Part shown: positions 37,776 to 49,974 of the stretch, piece after piece
How the letters are laid out: each line of letters begins with the position of its first letter
Numbering within the stretch: position 1 is the first letter of the stretch
NCBI GenBank assembly: GCA_018873245.2
Contig: JAEMBT020000008.1
Coordinates: 15,500,090 to 15,564,089, forward strand
Source: Archegozetes longisetosus
Lineage: Eukaryota > Arthropoda > Arachnida > Sarcoptiformes > Trhypochthoniidae
Direction: 5' to 3'
Length of the DNA: 64,000 nt
Program-made: the position numbers and the translations under genes
Notes under the pieces: model-generated
What the model saw: only the letters and a program-made list of their open reading frames with translations
The model's database searches: none
Told to the model about the DNA's origin: nothing

Positions 37776-38637
37776 TTAGTCTGAGTCCAGGCTATCAGAA
37801 TCATCTTCAATCTCATCGTCATCCTCTTCCTCTTCTTCAGAACTTCCTTCATCCTCTTCATCGAGTCCATTCTCTTCATCATCGTCTTCATCATCGTCTT
37901 CATCATCAACTTCTTCTTCTTCTTCCTCTTCTTCCTCCTCTTCCTCCATATCATCTTCTACATCGATTTCAAGCTTTTCAGGCTTTCTATTATTGTTATA
38001 TTCCTTTTCGTATTCGTCGTTCAATAATTCGCCTTCACTATCACTTTGATTAAGATCCAAGTTTTCATTTTTGGCTTTGGACTCTTTTTCATCAGTATGA
38101 ATACTTCTGAAGATCGGATTTGATTTGTAAGGCACTTGGGCTTTACGGGCCATATTAGTTTTATAGACCGGGCCTTTTTTGTTGTCGACTTTCTTGCTTT
38201 TGGCGGCTTCCATAACAATATTCAATTTTTGCTTAGCAGCCAATTCATTTAACAATCCTTTGTCGTGAACATCATCCACAAACTTGTCATATAAAGCCTT
38301 CTGTTTGTTATATTCATCCATTTCTTTTTCGTGTCTCAACACGTCTTCCTTTGCTTTACGTTCAAACTTTTCTTTTTCTCGTTTTGGAATTTCCTAAACA
38401 TTTTAATTCAGATTAAGTTTCTTTTTAAGTTTATAAATATTTAGTCCAAACCTTCCACTTCTTTGAGCAAAGTTTTGAGAACTCTGACAGTGAAGACATT
38501 TTGAGTCCTTTATTTTTCAATTCTTGATTTTGTTGTTGCATAAAGAAAGTATATCCCGAGCGCTTTCCTTTAGGATAAATCGGTTTCTTTTGCTCGGCCA
38601 CATTTAGCTCACTAAGTTTTGCAGCCAACTCATCCAT
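37776..38637 (-). CDS. HMG-box protein with long acidic C-terminal tail
   Basis: Probable nuclear DNA-bending or chromatin protein. There are two exons on the minus strand, 38637-38452 and 38393-37776 (stop TAA), joined in phase 0 at AAG|GTTTGG and TTTAG|GAA, giving 267 residues. Residues about 22-90 form one HMG box: PKGKRSGYTFFMQQQNQEL opens helix 1, FSKLCSKKWKEIP spans helix 2, and REKEKFERKAKED leads the long third helix. The intron cuts the box between helices 2 and 3. A Lys-rich linker of unknown fold follows (about 91-204), then an Asp/Glu tail at 205-267 with a run of 12 Glu. The single box plus acidic tail resembles HMGB/SSRP1-type organisation, but the linker is too long for a classical HMGB. 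I cannot name an orthologue. The poly-acidic codons form a low-complexity region prone to length variation. Confidence 0.85.
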
Positions 38638-41477
38638 TGCTCAATCTATTGATCGAATTATTTATTTGATTGACTAATATTGATACTGAACGAGTTGAAA
38701 TCCAATTTCAGAAATCACACCAATTTATTATCAAACGTTTAGAACCAATGGTACGAATATAGTGTCAGGCGTTATCATAACTTATTTGTTGAGCTTTACT
38801 CAACAGATCAATTACTTGTCAACAACACCTAGTCACTTATCATTCACTCAATCATTAACTTCTTATATGAGTGAAAGTTTCCTTAAATGAGTAATTCATG
38901 CAACACATCCAACTTTGCGATACTTTTCTTTATGTAGACAACAGTTCAAACTTGACATAAAGTAAACTAACAAAACGACTGACAACCTGTACTTATAAGA
39001 ACTTGTATTGGAGTAGGTTCTTATGATATGATGAGCTGTCATTATGAGAATAAGTAATCAAAAACATTGTTTAGATTAAAAATAGCTTCATGTGGATGAT
39101 TGTGTATTCAAATCAAATTTTATTGAATTTAGTATGCTTTAACTAGTTTTAAAATCCTTTGCAAAGTTTAATGAAATGTTAACTAATAAAGTTGTGCTAA
39201 TAGTGAACTTTACTTGAACTGATTACAAAGTCCTAGCTTTTACACTTGTACTAAGAGAAGTCAGACTCATTTAATGATCGATGTTATCTTAATTTCAGAC
39301 GTAATCCACGATCAATAGTATTAATAATCAGTTTGACAGAAGATCTGAGAAAGCAATTTTGTTCAGATCAATCTGCCTTACATTTGAGCTACTAGATGGA
39401 CATCCAAGTACCGAAGATAAGATCAATGTCTTTACGTATATCACTCTCACAGAAGATTAGTTCGAAGTGAGTCAACTTCTGTGCGGTATATCAAAGCTGA
39501 ATGGAGAAAAGTGACAAATTTTCAGAGCTATGTTATCTTTTGAGCTTAATTATTTTAGTCATCAGTTATTTTATTACCAAATCCTGAAACGAAACTGTAG
39601 ACAAAACTCTGAACGACTTGGATCGGATGAAAAATGTATGGCTTGAGTTGATTTTGCAATAAAGTTGAGCATAGCTTTGGAGTATTTGTCATATTGAGCC
39701 AAATTGACAAAAATTTAAGATATTTGTTCACACCACATATTGGTCCTTCATATTAAAGAACATTTATCAATGAAAATCAATTGATCACAAGTCGATTGTG
39801 ATAGGACTAGAGAAGAGCTGATTTGTCTTTTACTACTTCATAGATATCTAACAACTTATTTCTATTAAGACATACCTGAATCAAGTTGAAAGAGAAGTGC
39901 AATAAATGAAATTCTTCAGAAAGCACTAGTCAGTCAATTCAGGTTCTATTTTCAGTGACTTCTTAATACAGAAATGGCTTATGCAATACAATCAAAAGAT
40001 TTGTTTGACATTCTAGCGTATAAGTGATTTATCGCCTCATTTCGATTCAATGCTCAAATGTCTAATGGCTTTGAATCATCAAATCGCGATCATTTTTTTA
40101 ATCGATCTAAGCTTTGCGTGTATTCTTCTATTAATTTTATAAGAAAATATCTTTTCAATTAGACTTTCATATTATTTGATGGAAGTTGAGTAAAAAAAAT
40201 TTAGAAATTTATTTAATAGAATATTCTGAGTTTTATTCAATGACAGAATTTTGAAAACCTTAACAGTAATACGATTAAAGTTAGACATACTATAGAATAA
40301 AGTGATGCGTATCCATTGAAGTTGGAGCGCAAGTTACTAATTCTAATTTTTAGTCTATATTTTTGGCAATTTTTTCACTGGTGAATTCCGATGTATTTGG
40401 AATGTTAATGTGAGAATTGCTTCGTCGCACTTTCTCATTGTGTCTCTTCTAGTGAATCAACTTATTTGGATCGCTTGCACGAACTTCACTCATGGCATTG
40501 AAGAACCGTCATAATACAAATCTCTTTAATTGCATAAATTTATTTATTATGGGATAGACTCAAAAGGATATGAAGGACGCCCAGCATAAGCTTGATTTAA
40601 TCAAATAGTTTAGAACTTCTTTGTTCACTAAAATATCGTTCAACTCTTATATAAAGTTAAGGGTTAGCTAAGTTTAATTCAATTTTCTTGCAAATAGAAA
40701 ATTTCCACTTAAAACAATTTAAAGTTTAGATAATTCAACCTAAATAACAAGTTCGAGTGGTAGTTTTACAGTTAACTAATAGTTATTACACATTACTATC
40801 AGCTTATAGGCTAATGAAAAGCAGTTCAGAATGTATTGCACTTTATTCAAATTTAATATAAAAGATACACAAATCAGTGACAAAAATGATGTATAAAATA
40901 TTTTGAAAGATTTTTATGCTATACAAATATACTATACTATTGACTCTATATCTGATTAGAAAAATAACAAAGGATTAAAAGATGATTCAATATATTTATT
41001 TTGAAGAATATCTACGAGTTTGGGCAAAATTTTAAAATTTATAAACTGGTAAACTCTTGTGCAAACTTTTCTCGATTTTGGTTATTTCTGGTAAAGCTCT
41101 TAACAAAGAGGAATCAATTTTTTACAACTATAGACTCGACACATAGTGTTTACTAAGTTGGCTTAGCTTTCAATTTCTCTTAGTTTCCTCTTGTATTCTG
41201 TTGTGAGTTTGATGCCTCAGGATAGAAGATAACAAAGTTCTATCGCCTTAACGTATGCCTATTAGTGGTACAATTTTTACACATTTCATTGTAAGTCAAA
41301 CATAAGCTGACAAAATCATTGCCTAACATTAAATTTATTGAAGTAATTAAATTGAACCCATTTTACGGATAAGTTATGATTTTAAATATATTCCTAGATT
41401 TGTCAGAATATTCTTTCTTCCAGCTATTTATTATATGTTCTATAGTATATTAAACATATTTAACCTAAATTATTATA
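38638..41477. other. Upstream region of the HMG-box gene and gene-poor spacer
   Basis: AT-rich, with no recognised gene. The first few hundred bases presumably hold the HMG-box promoter; I see no clear TATA box or initiator. Confidence 0.45.
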
Positions 41478-41653
41478 CAGTAATACCTCCATATAGTTAA
41501 TCGGTGGTCACTGATAATTCGTATTCACTATAACGAGGTTTCACTATAAAGAACTTATTTTGCATGTGTTGGTGCATGTCGGCAGCAGACTATTGCTTAC
41601 AGTTTGACAGCAATTCATAGTAAGGAAGTTCACTATATCGAGGTACAATTCTA
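41478..41653. mobile_element. 176-bp TA-flanked pogo/Tc1-mariner-type MITE
   Basis: The element begins CAGTAATACCTCCATATAGT and ends with TTCACTATATCGAGG followed by TACAATTCTA, which is the approximate inverted complement of the start. It is flanked by TA on both sides. An internal CACTATAACGAGGTTTCACT copy of the subterminal motif is present. The wording (CACTATAACGAGGT) is typical of pogo/Tigger-like termini in animal genomes. There is no transposase ORF. Its length matches the element at 49459. Confidence 0.65.
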
Positions 41654-44256
41654 TAAACATTTTTCCTCAAATTATATTCTGCTCAAATTTATTAAGATTT
41701 CATTAAACCAAATATTGCAACGATATGCTTAATGACGATTAAGAAAACTTAAGAACCTAATTGAGCAAAAATTCAAACCACACGTTAGATGTTGTGTTCA
41801 TCATAGATAAGTCTAAACATTATTACTCACAAACTTAATTTACTATCAAAGAAGACAATGGTTGAATCCTTGTCTTGTCTAATGTGTTTTAAATGATAAA
41901 CTGAACTTGTTAACTATTATTGGTCAGTGTGGTTTACGGCAATATCAAATCAGTCTTGCATTGAAGTGAACCCTATCCTGGGTGAAGGATAGGTTATTTG
42001 ACTGAATATGTTCAGTAGTTACTAGAATGTCGGAATAATAGCTGACTCATTTGCTAACGAGTCAACTTTAGAAAGAAAAATCTTGTAAATTAAAAAGTAT
42101 TTTTATTTCCAAAGTTGATAGTAGAATGCAATTCAATGTAATATTTATTCGCCATTTCGTCGGTCCAATGCGTTTGCAGTGATTTATTTTGATGATTATT
42201 TTAGTAATGCCTAGACTGAAAATTGTCAAATTTGTTTTCATTAAATTTGTTTTGCAGGTAATATAAGTTGGAGTTTGCACCCAATGATCACAACTTTGGC
42301 GCAATTCAGTATCCCTTCGAAGAGAGCTTAAGCACTAATGCGCCGAAGAGTAACTTATTATTGTCTATGATCATCATTATTGTTAGTAAGCTTTCAATGC
42401 GTTACAATCAAAATAAAGCTATTCTCGAGCGAGTATTTTATTTGATGAAATTGTAAGCAAGAACTTTGCATTAGTATAAATCAGAGTGAATGTCAATAAA
42501 TTATCATAAATTTAGATGAGAGAAGAAACAAGAATTTGGAGAGTAGAAAAACGTCTGCGACCCATAAATTTATTGAGAAAACAGATTGAGTAAAAAGCTA
42601 TAAAATAATTTTGAATAAATCTCTTAAAAATTGACTATAATTTTTTTGCAATTTGGTCTATGATTTTGTGCTATCTATCAAAATGACTTTGGAAATGGGC
42701 ATTAATCCAACTGATTATAAGTGGAAAATATTTTAAGCACAGCTGCAATATATTGGTAGCCATAGAAAAAAATAAATTTCCTAAAATAATGGTTTGACGC
42801 CCTCTCCAGCTCTGTTCAGAAAGATATTTCTAACGATAAACTAAATCATGTTTTGTATTCTTAGCAGACATTAAGACTTTGGTCCCTTAAATGTTATTAA
42901 AGCTGGAGTTGAGTTTTTTTTCGCGCTCCACTGAGTTCCTATGGAGTCCTTTGGAAGCAGTTCTCATCTATTATCAATTGCTCAACAAAATGATCTCCAA
43001 TTTAATTTGACATGAATTCCACTTTATAGCCATTAGCGCTCTTTCAAAACGAATTTCAGTAAAAATCGAAAAATTCACTTAATTGGAGAAATAAAAGGAA
43101 AAATGCAATTTGGAGTGGAATGCAATAATGACTGAGTACATTAAGATTTAAGTTTTGATTGGCATTATAGATATGCACTGATGTCAGATCATAGAAGTTA
43201 AGACTATCTCTATGGTGATTCTGCCACTAATACTTTATGTTCTCAATCCTCTCTTTGTTATGTCGTGGACTAAATATAATTGGCGTATCTCTAGTTGGTT
43301 CCGATAGGTATCAAATTAGTTATTTATTCGAAAAAAGGTTGTTATAAATAGCTCCAAGCACATTGTTGTAATCTGTTTAGTGACCTAATAGCAAACAATT
43401 ATCAAGGTTCTCAGCCATTTGAAAATTGATGCACACTATTTCCAACTATTTTGATCAAATTTTTTCAAGATCTAAGTTTGGTATTCAAGCCTTAGAAGTG
43501 CTTTCGAAGCAAAATCCAGTAAAGATAATTGTATCTAATATTAAATTGAATGACAAATTTCATTTAAGTTAGAATTGAATAACGAGCAAATTAATGAATT
43601 GATTGAATAGTCAATATATAAAATAAGGAGAGACAAATATTGTTCTGAATTTGATTTGATTAAGTGTTCGAAATTGGATTTACAATATAATTACATCAAA
43701 CTTGTATTATAAAAGTAGTCATTCATTAGATTTGAAACTCTAGTATTTGTTGAAGTTGTAATGAAATTAACGCCAATTAACTTATTCACATATGAGGCAA
43801 ATGGTTGTATTGTTCAATTCAATTAATTAATTGATAATGTCTGATTTGCAATCTCCGGAAAGCCTTCCAATTGTTGTTTGTTTATTATACATTCAATTTT
43901 AGACAAATGAAGCATCTAAACAAAATAAACGATACATCTAATTCTTATGATCATTACTTTTCTGAAAAAGTCAACAAATCGTAAGATATTTTGAAACTAC
44001 AGTTTTTGACTACTTATTCCAAAAGCTTTTTGCAATACATTTGATTTATTTGAAACATCGATCAATATGTAGCGCAAAAGTTTAAAGAAGTTTTGAATTG
44101 TTGCAAATATATTAAATTAAATATAATATAACCATTACGTTATATGAATGCGAATAACATTACAAACAGATGTACTTTTGCTGAGATTTAATTGAATTAA
44201 TTTGATCATTTAATAAAGGAAAAAATGAACAGAAATAATCATTGCTCTAAATCTAA
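41654..44256. other. Gene-poor AT-rich spacer
   Basis: One open segment around 42262-42400 (EFAPNDHNFGAIQYPF, then a hydrophobic MIIIIV before a GTAAGC donor) could be an exon, but its upstream acceptor TTTGCAG would place a stop codon in frame. Nothing else stands out. Confidence 0.4.
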
Positions 44257-44373
44257 AGCCTGGTTGTAGTGATCGCTTCATTTGGAAGCAAATGAAATAG
44301 AAATATGCAACAAACAAGGCTTTACCATATATCGTCATGTCCTAGAAATGCCATCACTACAAATCCAGATGCC
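44257..44373. repeat. ~117-bp hairpin with ~25-bp arms, miRNA-precursor-sized
   Basis: CCTGGTTGTAGTGATCGC (44259-44276) pairs with the complement of GCCATCACTACAAATCCAG (44350-44368), with further pairing toward ATTT/AAAT on the loop side. The loop is about 55-60 nt. It lies in a patch of higher G+C (44260-44560) than its surroundings. I do not recognise the arm sequences as any known conserved miRNA. It could be a miRNA precursor or a small MITE. Confidence 0.4.
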
Positions 44374-44505
44374 GAGCAACCACTCATGTCTCATGTATGG
44401 CCAGATACTAATGCAGCACAAATGCTTTGGTGCATAAATGGCTAATGTCCGCAATAAAACATTTTTATATACAATAATACAATCCAACCGAGACCTAACA
44501 ATTTC

Positions 44506-44520
44506 TCTCTCTCTCTCTCT
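44506..44520. repeat. Short (CT)n run
   Basis: About seven CT units. Confidence 0.85.
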
Positions 44521-46771
44521 CCCTACTATTTTTATCCGATGTATGCCTTCGGAAATGCCAGATTAAAAGCAGTAAAGCTATTTAGTCGTGTATGGACTCA
44601 TTCACTGTACATTTACTTCAATCAACTTATTAACTCAATACATATAAAAATTATGCGTCCCTGCAATTCAGTGATAGTACTTCTGTTCCTTTGAATGACA
44701 CTTTCCAGCATTAATGTCAGTATTTCGCATAAAACCCTGTAATAAACTTGCTTTAGAAGAGAACTAGAATGAGAGCTGTAAACAAGAATATAAGTAATTA
44801 CTGACTCCAATCTTTCTAATGGATTCAATGCAAAGCGCTATTTATTAAAATATATTTGTGTTGACCGAATTCAGTTCATTTCATTTAATTGCAATACTCT
44901 ATAAAAAGATAAAAGTGATTCTAACAGTTTGAATCTTATAGCAATATAAGAAGTAATGATGACATCAACGCTGTCTTATTGTTAATTAAATTTAGTTAAT
45001 CTTTTGAATCGGTTTAAACAAATTGTCGTGCTTGCACTTAAGTCGCTGTAAATGGTCCGTAATCAAAATATATGCTTAGATTATTCGCAGTCTTCATAGT
45101 TGGCTCAAATTTTATTTTGTACATTAGGTTCAGTAGACAAATAGCTGAGCAATAGTAATTGCAATACTCGAACGAGCCTCATGTTTTATGACACTTTTTA
45201 TGATTGTGTAACTTTAATACTAGACTGTCTTACATTTTATTAAAGTCAAAACACTATTAAACAGAGACTTTACTGCTTCATTTGCAGTCTCTCTAAATAA
45301 CTAAATTTTCGTTGTTTGTTTAATGTTTCCTCTTTAATGTAATAACTTTCCTCAAACGATCAAAAAGCACTACTTTTTGACTCTCCTTTTTTAATCGTAT
45401 CAGCTTTACAGTCGAACAAACATTAGAATAAAAGTGTTGCAAGTCTTTAAGCGAACTGAACCGACCCGCATCTTTACCCTCTTATGATTTTCAATATAAA
45501 ACCAACCCGGACTGTCAACTGCTTAAGATTATTAGATTCAAATTGCACCAGACCACAGATACCTGCGGCTGAATCACAAATTTAATTGTTATGCGTAAAG
45601 CACTCGAAGCGACTACGAAATGAGCATAATGATCATACATTCATTTATCAAGAATTAATTAGAATAACTTTCCGATTTACCGAGTTTCATCATCAATATA
45701 AATTATAAAAAGAATCAATTTTGCCAATTCTTAGTGTTAACGACTTCATAGTGTAGACCTGTCTCTAAGTATTTCAATCATCACAAAAATACATCATTAT
45801 TGCATTAAGAGCTTTATTGAAAATAAATTCGATACAGAAGCATAAAATTACAAGACTAATTTGAATGTTCATTTTGCATATAAACTGAAACAGAGATTGA
45901 CTGAGTCATGAGTCATAGCTGTGAGACAATTTTAATCATTCATTTCAATGCATAGTTTCATTAAGCATTTGAGAAGCGGCCCCCAGTTCTAAGCAATTCA
46001 ATGTTGGTTCTCCCAATTAAAACCAAGAGATATGAAACCCAACCCAACTGTGGTTCGAGTTCCGCGAACTCCATTACATTAGAATCAAAAATAGATATTT
46101 AGATGTAACAATTAAGATCTATAGATTTGATTTTTGTCATACTTGAGTTTACAAGATTTCTAAGCTCTGTTTGCTCTTCAAATCCTTAGCCCTGCATTTG
46201 CGTTAAAACAAATTTTGGACCAACTAAAGAAGTATTGATACAACAAAATCTTTAAGTGAATCATATGTTTGAAGCCATTTCTCAAATTTATTTTCTCACA
46301 TTTTAGAATATTGTGATTCTTGAAACGTTGTTTCGACGCCAACTCTATGTGAAAGTAATGATCCGAGAAGAATTAAGTTATGCAAAGCTATTCGTTGTAT
46401 TAAGTTAAGAAGTAAATAAATAAGTCAAGTATAGAATTCAAGTATAGAATTGTTGGCGTTTGATTTAACCATTCGTTAGGTAGTTATACTATAATTAAAG
46501 TCAGTATATATAAAGCCTGCAGCCAAATCATGTACTAAAACATTAGTCAAATTGTATTAAAAAACTAAAGCAAACTTATGAGCTCTGATCTAATGCTAGA
46601 ATGAGCAGAAATGTTTGTGCTTCCCTTTCCCCATGGGTTGAATTACTACAAGATCTGTAGAGAACAACCAAAGATCAAAACCCAATAGCGATTTCTGCCT
46701 AAATAGAAAAGACTACAACTTTCCACTGATGATTGCCCGATCCAGTACTGCTTTATAGCAGGAGTAGATAT
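44521..46771. other. Gene-poor AT-rich spacer
   Basis: No recognisable gene or RNA. A GGTTCGAGTTCC at about 46053 resembles a tRNA B box, but no tRNA fold surrounds it. Confidence 0.45.
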
Positions 46772-46792
46772 AGAGAGAGAGAGAGAGAGAGA
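46772..46792. repeat. (AG)n microsatellite, about 10 units
   Basis: A perfect AG dinucleotide run. Confidence 0.9.
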
Positions 46793-47281
46793 ATGGAAAG
46801 AGTAAGTTTCAAAAGTCTAGTAATAGCTTAGATATAAATCAATTGGTGCTCTTTACAAAACACCATCAAAACTTTGGATGAATTCTCCCATTTTTTGCTG
46901 AAGAATGCTTTTACGAAGTGGTTTCTCTTGTATTTTGCTGGGTTATGTTGCAAACAAATTTGACGGCGGCTTTGCCACTGAAAGTACACACTTTGATGCT
47001 CAGCGACAATATTGCAGTTACCAATGACTATCACTATGCCTTTATATAAAACTGACTAAACATAAAACTAACATAAAGCTAATAAAGCTATATATTTACA
47101 TTACTTTTTCTACAGTGAACAAACATATATAACAGTATGACTGCAATGAATGTTACGCTAAATTGTTTCGATATGTTTGCATAATCTCATAGATGCGCTT
47201 TAAGGCATGAAAGCCTGGCTCGATACCAAAATTGGAAAAGCTATCCATTTATGGTTCACAATATTATCATTATTACTAAGC

Positions 47282-47301
47282 ATTATTATTATTATTATTA
47301 C
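47282..47301. repeat. (ATT)n short tandem repeat
   Basis: Six to seven ATT trinucleotides in tandem. Confidence 0.85.
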
Positions 47302-47453
47302 TGAATATATTGCTTCACTTTTCTATTATATGGAAAGTTGGCATATTTAATGATAGAACACATTTTTTTATTGTCCCGTTGGGGTCGACTATCGTATTGT
47401 CAAATATTGTATTGTATCAAACTATCTCTCTATAGATAACTTATTCTTTCAGG

Positions 47454-47571
47454 CAATGATTAGACCTGAAGTAGGCATCACTCGCTTCACATCATTTAAG
47501 CCATTGTATTGCATAGTGAGAGAAGGCATTACAGGCATAACAGGCATTAGACCTCTCGAGGGGACAATTAA
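47454..47571 (+). other. Open segment bounded by splice-like sites, unrecognised
   Basis: TTCTTTCAG is followed by an open segment of about 118 nt ending at AAAG|GTAAAAAG. It contains a short imperfect tandem (CATTACAGGCATAACAGGCA). The translation (starting MIRPEVGITRFTSF) has no recognisable domain. It could be an exon of a non-coding RNA, or chance. Confidence 0.15.
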
Positions 47572-47922
47572 AGGTAAAAAGTCTGGTCTGAACGCGCGGT
47601 CACAAATCTATCTTAGATCAAATACCAATGACACCAACACTATCCTTCGTCTCATCTCATTGTGAAAGTCATACAATTGATACGGCAAGAACTGAAGCAA
47701 GGAATCAATAGTGATAGTGATAGTGATGGGCGCGTTCCGCTTCACTGTTCACTGCTATCATTGCTATCATATCGTATGAATTATGCACAATGCGTGCCAT
47801 TAATGTGAGGCTTTTTCTCTATCATATGATCCACTGCTTTTCACACCATACAAATGTTGGGTAGAAGATAGTTATAGCAGAAATCCAAGAGAGTATAGGA
47901 GAGTGAGGTAGTCAGAGAAAGT

Positions 47923-47926
<4 letters not shown>

Positions 47927-47970
<44 letters not shown>
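47927..47970. repeat. (GA)n microsatellite, about 22 units
   Basis: A perfect GA dinucleotide run of about 44 bases. Confidence 0.95.
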
Positions 47971-47972
<2 letters not shown>

Positions 47973-49456
47973 ACCAGTTCGGAATGAATCAAGTTCTTGA
48001 ACTTCATTTTCTAAAATATAGATTTGATGTTTGATGTGTTACGTATTGCGTAGTGTAATAAAAGTGATCGCAAAAAGGAGAGAAAATATGACTTCTTTTC
48101 ATGTTTGCCGTCAGACCTGATGTTCGTGCCTTCGGATCGTATTACACAACTATTTGAAATGAAGACTTGCTCGTATGATAACTTTTAAAATGATTTGAAA
48201 GCTATAACCACTGAAACATATTTGAAGATACGTTTGATCAAATAAAAAGCCTTTTCTGCCATTCATGTAAATTGCAATGCAGTACATTCACTTCTACTGT
48301 CAGATTATTCAATAATAGAGACTTTGATAGCGTTGCATAACTTCAGAAATGGTTCGATAGTTGAACAACAACTGACTGACAAGATAGCATAATGTTTTCT
48401 ATTGAATTTTAATACAAAGAGTTTTTTACTTTTTTTCAGTATCACTCATGAGAGCGTTTGTTAAATAACAATTTATTTATAAATTGTCTCACTTTGCTGC
48501 TGGTATTGCAAAATCAGCATTTTGTTTAGCAAACTATGCGGACAAATATCAATATAATAATAATAATACTAATGCAGTCACATCGCGCTAATAAATAGTA
48601 CGATAGTGTGGTACGATAGCTTTTGTTACTTAAATTGATCGCATTTATATGCACAGCAAACTATGACCGACAAACATGAACCAAGGAATGTATGTTTCAA
48701 ATATGTCAGTTATGCACAAGTTTCTACAGTAGACTAAATATTAACAATACTTTTATTGATCTAAAAAACGTATTTTCATCCCAACTATGACGAACACATA
48801 GTACTGTAAAACTTTTAATAAAATAGAAAAGTTAAAGCTCTAGCTCTAGCTCTACAATTCCATAAATTAAATTAATTAATAATATATTAACTATACTCGT
48901 AAGTTACATCAACTCTAACTTTCAGTTTTTATTACTTTAAACAAAAAACTTCATATTTTTATTATTCTAAAACTTGTTCAAAGTATTGTTGATATTGTTT
49001 GTTGGTGTGCAAATTATGCCTTATTCAAAAATTTGATTCACACTCAATCTTTTTGATTGAAGAAAATATTGTCAAATTTATTTTGATTATATTTATGAAT
49101 GTTCGTACAAATTAAATTGGCTCAAGGTTTAATTTAATCAGAACGAAAGTTAACGACGGTATATTATTGCAAGAGCTAAATAAAAAGCGAATTTACGATG
49201 TAATATAAATTATCATTTTGAATAGCTTTCAAACGTAGAAAAAGACCAAATTATCTGCATAAACGAGTTGAAAATAAAACACTTAGAAGACCATATAAAG
49301 CTTCAGATCATCTTTAGCCTCATATAACTTATAATTTAAAACATGTGATAAAATAAACTTAATTATTGTAAAAATGAGCATTAAACGCATGTTTTAACTA
49401 AATACATATACATTGAATTTATGCATACATTAGAAAATTCAGTCTATAATTTAGTA
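47971..49456. other. Gene-poor AT-rich spacer
   Basis: I see no gene or RNA here. Confidence 0.45.
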
Positions 49457-49458
49457 TA

Positions 49459-49634
49459 CAGTTGGCTCTATCTAAAATGGAATATGGTGAACAACTTGTT
49501 TTAAATATAATGAACACTTTTTAAAAAATCATTCGGTCCACAGACTTTCTTAGTTATATCCCATAAAATGAATCTCCATTATAATTAACGGATTCCTAGT
49601 GCATTAGAGTGTTCACTATAACGGGAGGTGACTG
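49459..49634. mobile_element. 176-bp TA-flanked pogo/Tc1-mariner-type MITE
   Basis: It begins CAGTTGGCTC and ends GGGAGGTGACTG, with TA at 49457-49458 and 49635-49636. The right end carries GTTCACTATAACGGGAGG, shared with the element at 41478, and the length is identical. It is degenerate and has no transposase ORF. It lies about 120 bp upstream of the candidate Ig-domain exon at 49757. Confidence 0.7.
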
Positions 49635-49756
49635 TACTGGGCGTTCAGTTGAAATAAGTTTGAACATATTTGATTCAAAAATACTTAAACTTTTAGTGAT
49701 TCAAATTTTTAACTTTTCATTTAAGTGAAGCTGAATTTTTACAAAGAGAACAATAA

Positions 49757-49902
49757 ATGTTCGTCATTTTATATTACAAAATATTCTTGTTCTGCATTTT
49801 GATATGGTTGAGAAGCATTGAAGGCACGTCTGATTTGCTTCATGTTCTTATAAATGAAGTTTACACGCCTGGGAATACCAAACGATTGAATTGCTCATTC
49901 AA
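49757..49902 (+). CDS. Candidate first coding exon: signal peptide plus start of an Ig-like domain
   Basis: The ATG at 49757 opens a strongly hydrophobic leader (ILYYKIFLFCILIWL) with a plausible cleavage site near SIEGTS. It is followed by LLHVLINEVYTPGNTK and RLNCSF, which resembles strands A to B of an Ig domain (x-P-G-x(3)-L-x-C). A donor AA|GTATAT lies at 49903, so the exon would end two bases into a codon. Unspliced, the frame continues for about 22 more codons to TAA. The pattern recalls N-terminal exons of arthropod Ig-family surface proteins such as the Beaten-path group, whose genes have very long introns. I found no convincing next exon within the window. Confidence 0.35.
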
Positions 49903-49974
49903 GTATATGAAACTTGCTTTTTTGCACCAGTATTTCATATGCAATTCACAAACGAATTCATCAAAAGCATAAAT

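Noticed and set aside
37766-38218. Lys/Met-rich and other alternative frames over the HMG-box gene
   Set aside because: They are frame-shifted readings of the acidic-tail and linker codons.
42262-42400. Open segment ending at a GTAAGC donor
   Set aside because: The only good acceptor upstream (TTTGCAG) would put a TAA in the frame, so it cannot be an exon in that reading.
46050-46070. B-box-like GGTTCGAGTTCC
   Set aside because: There is no complementary T-stem, no A box at the right distance and no cloverleaf, so it is not a tRNA gene.
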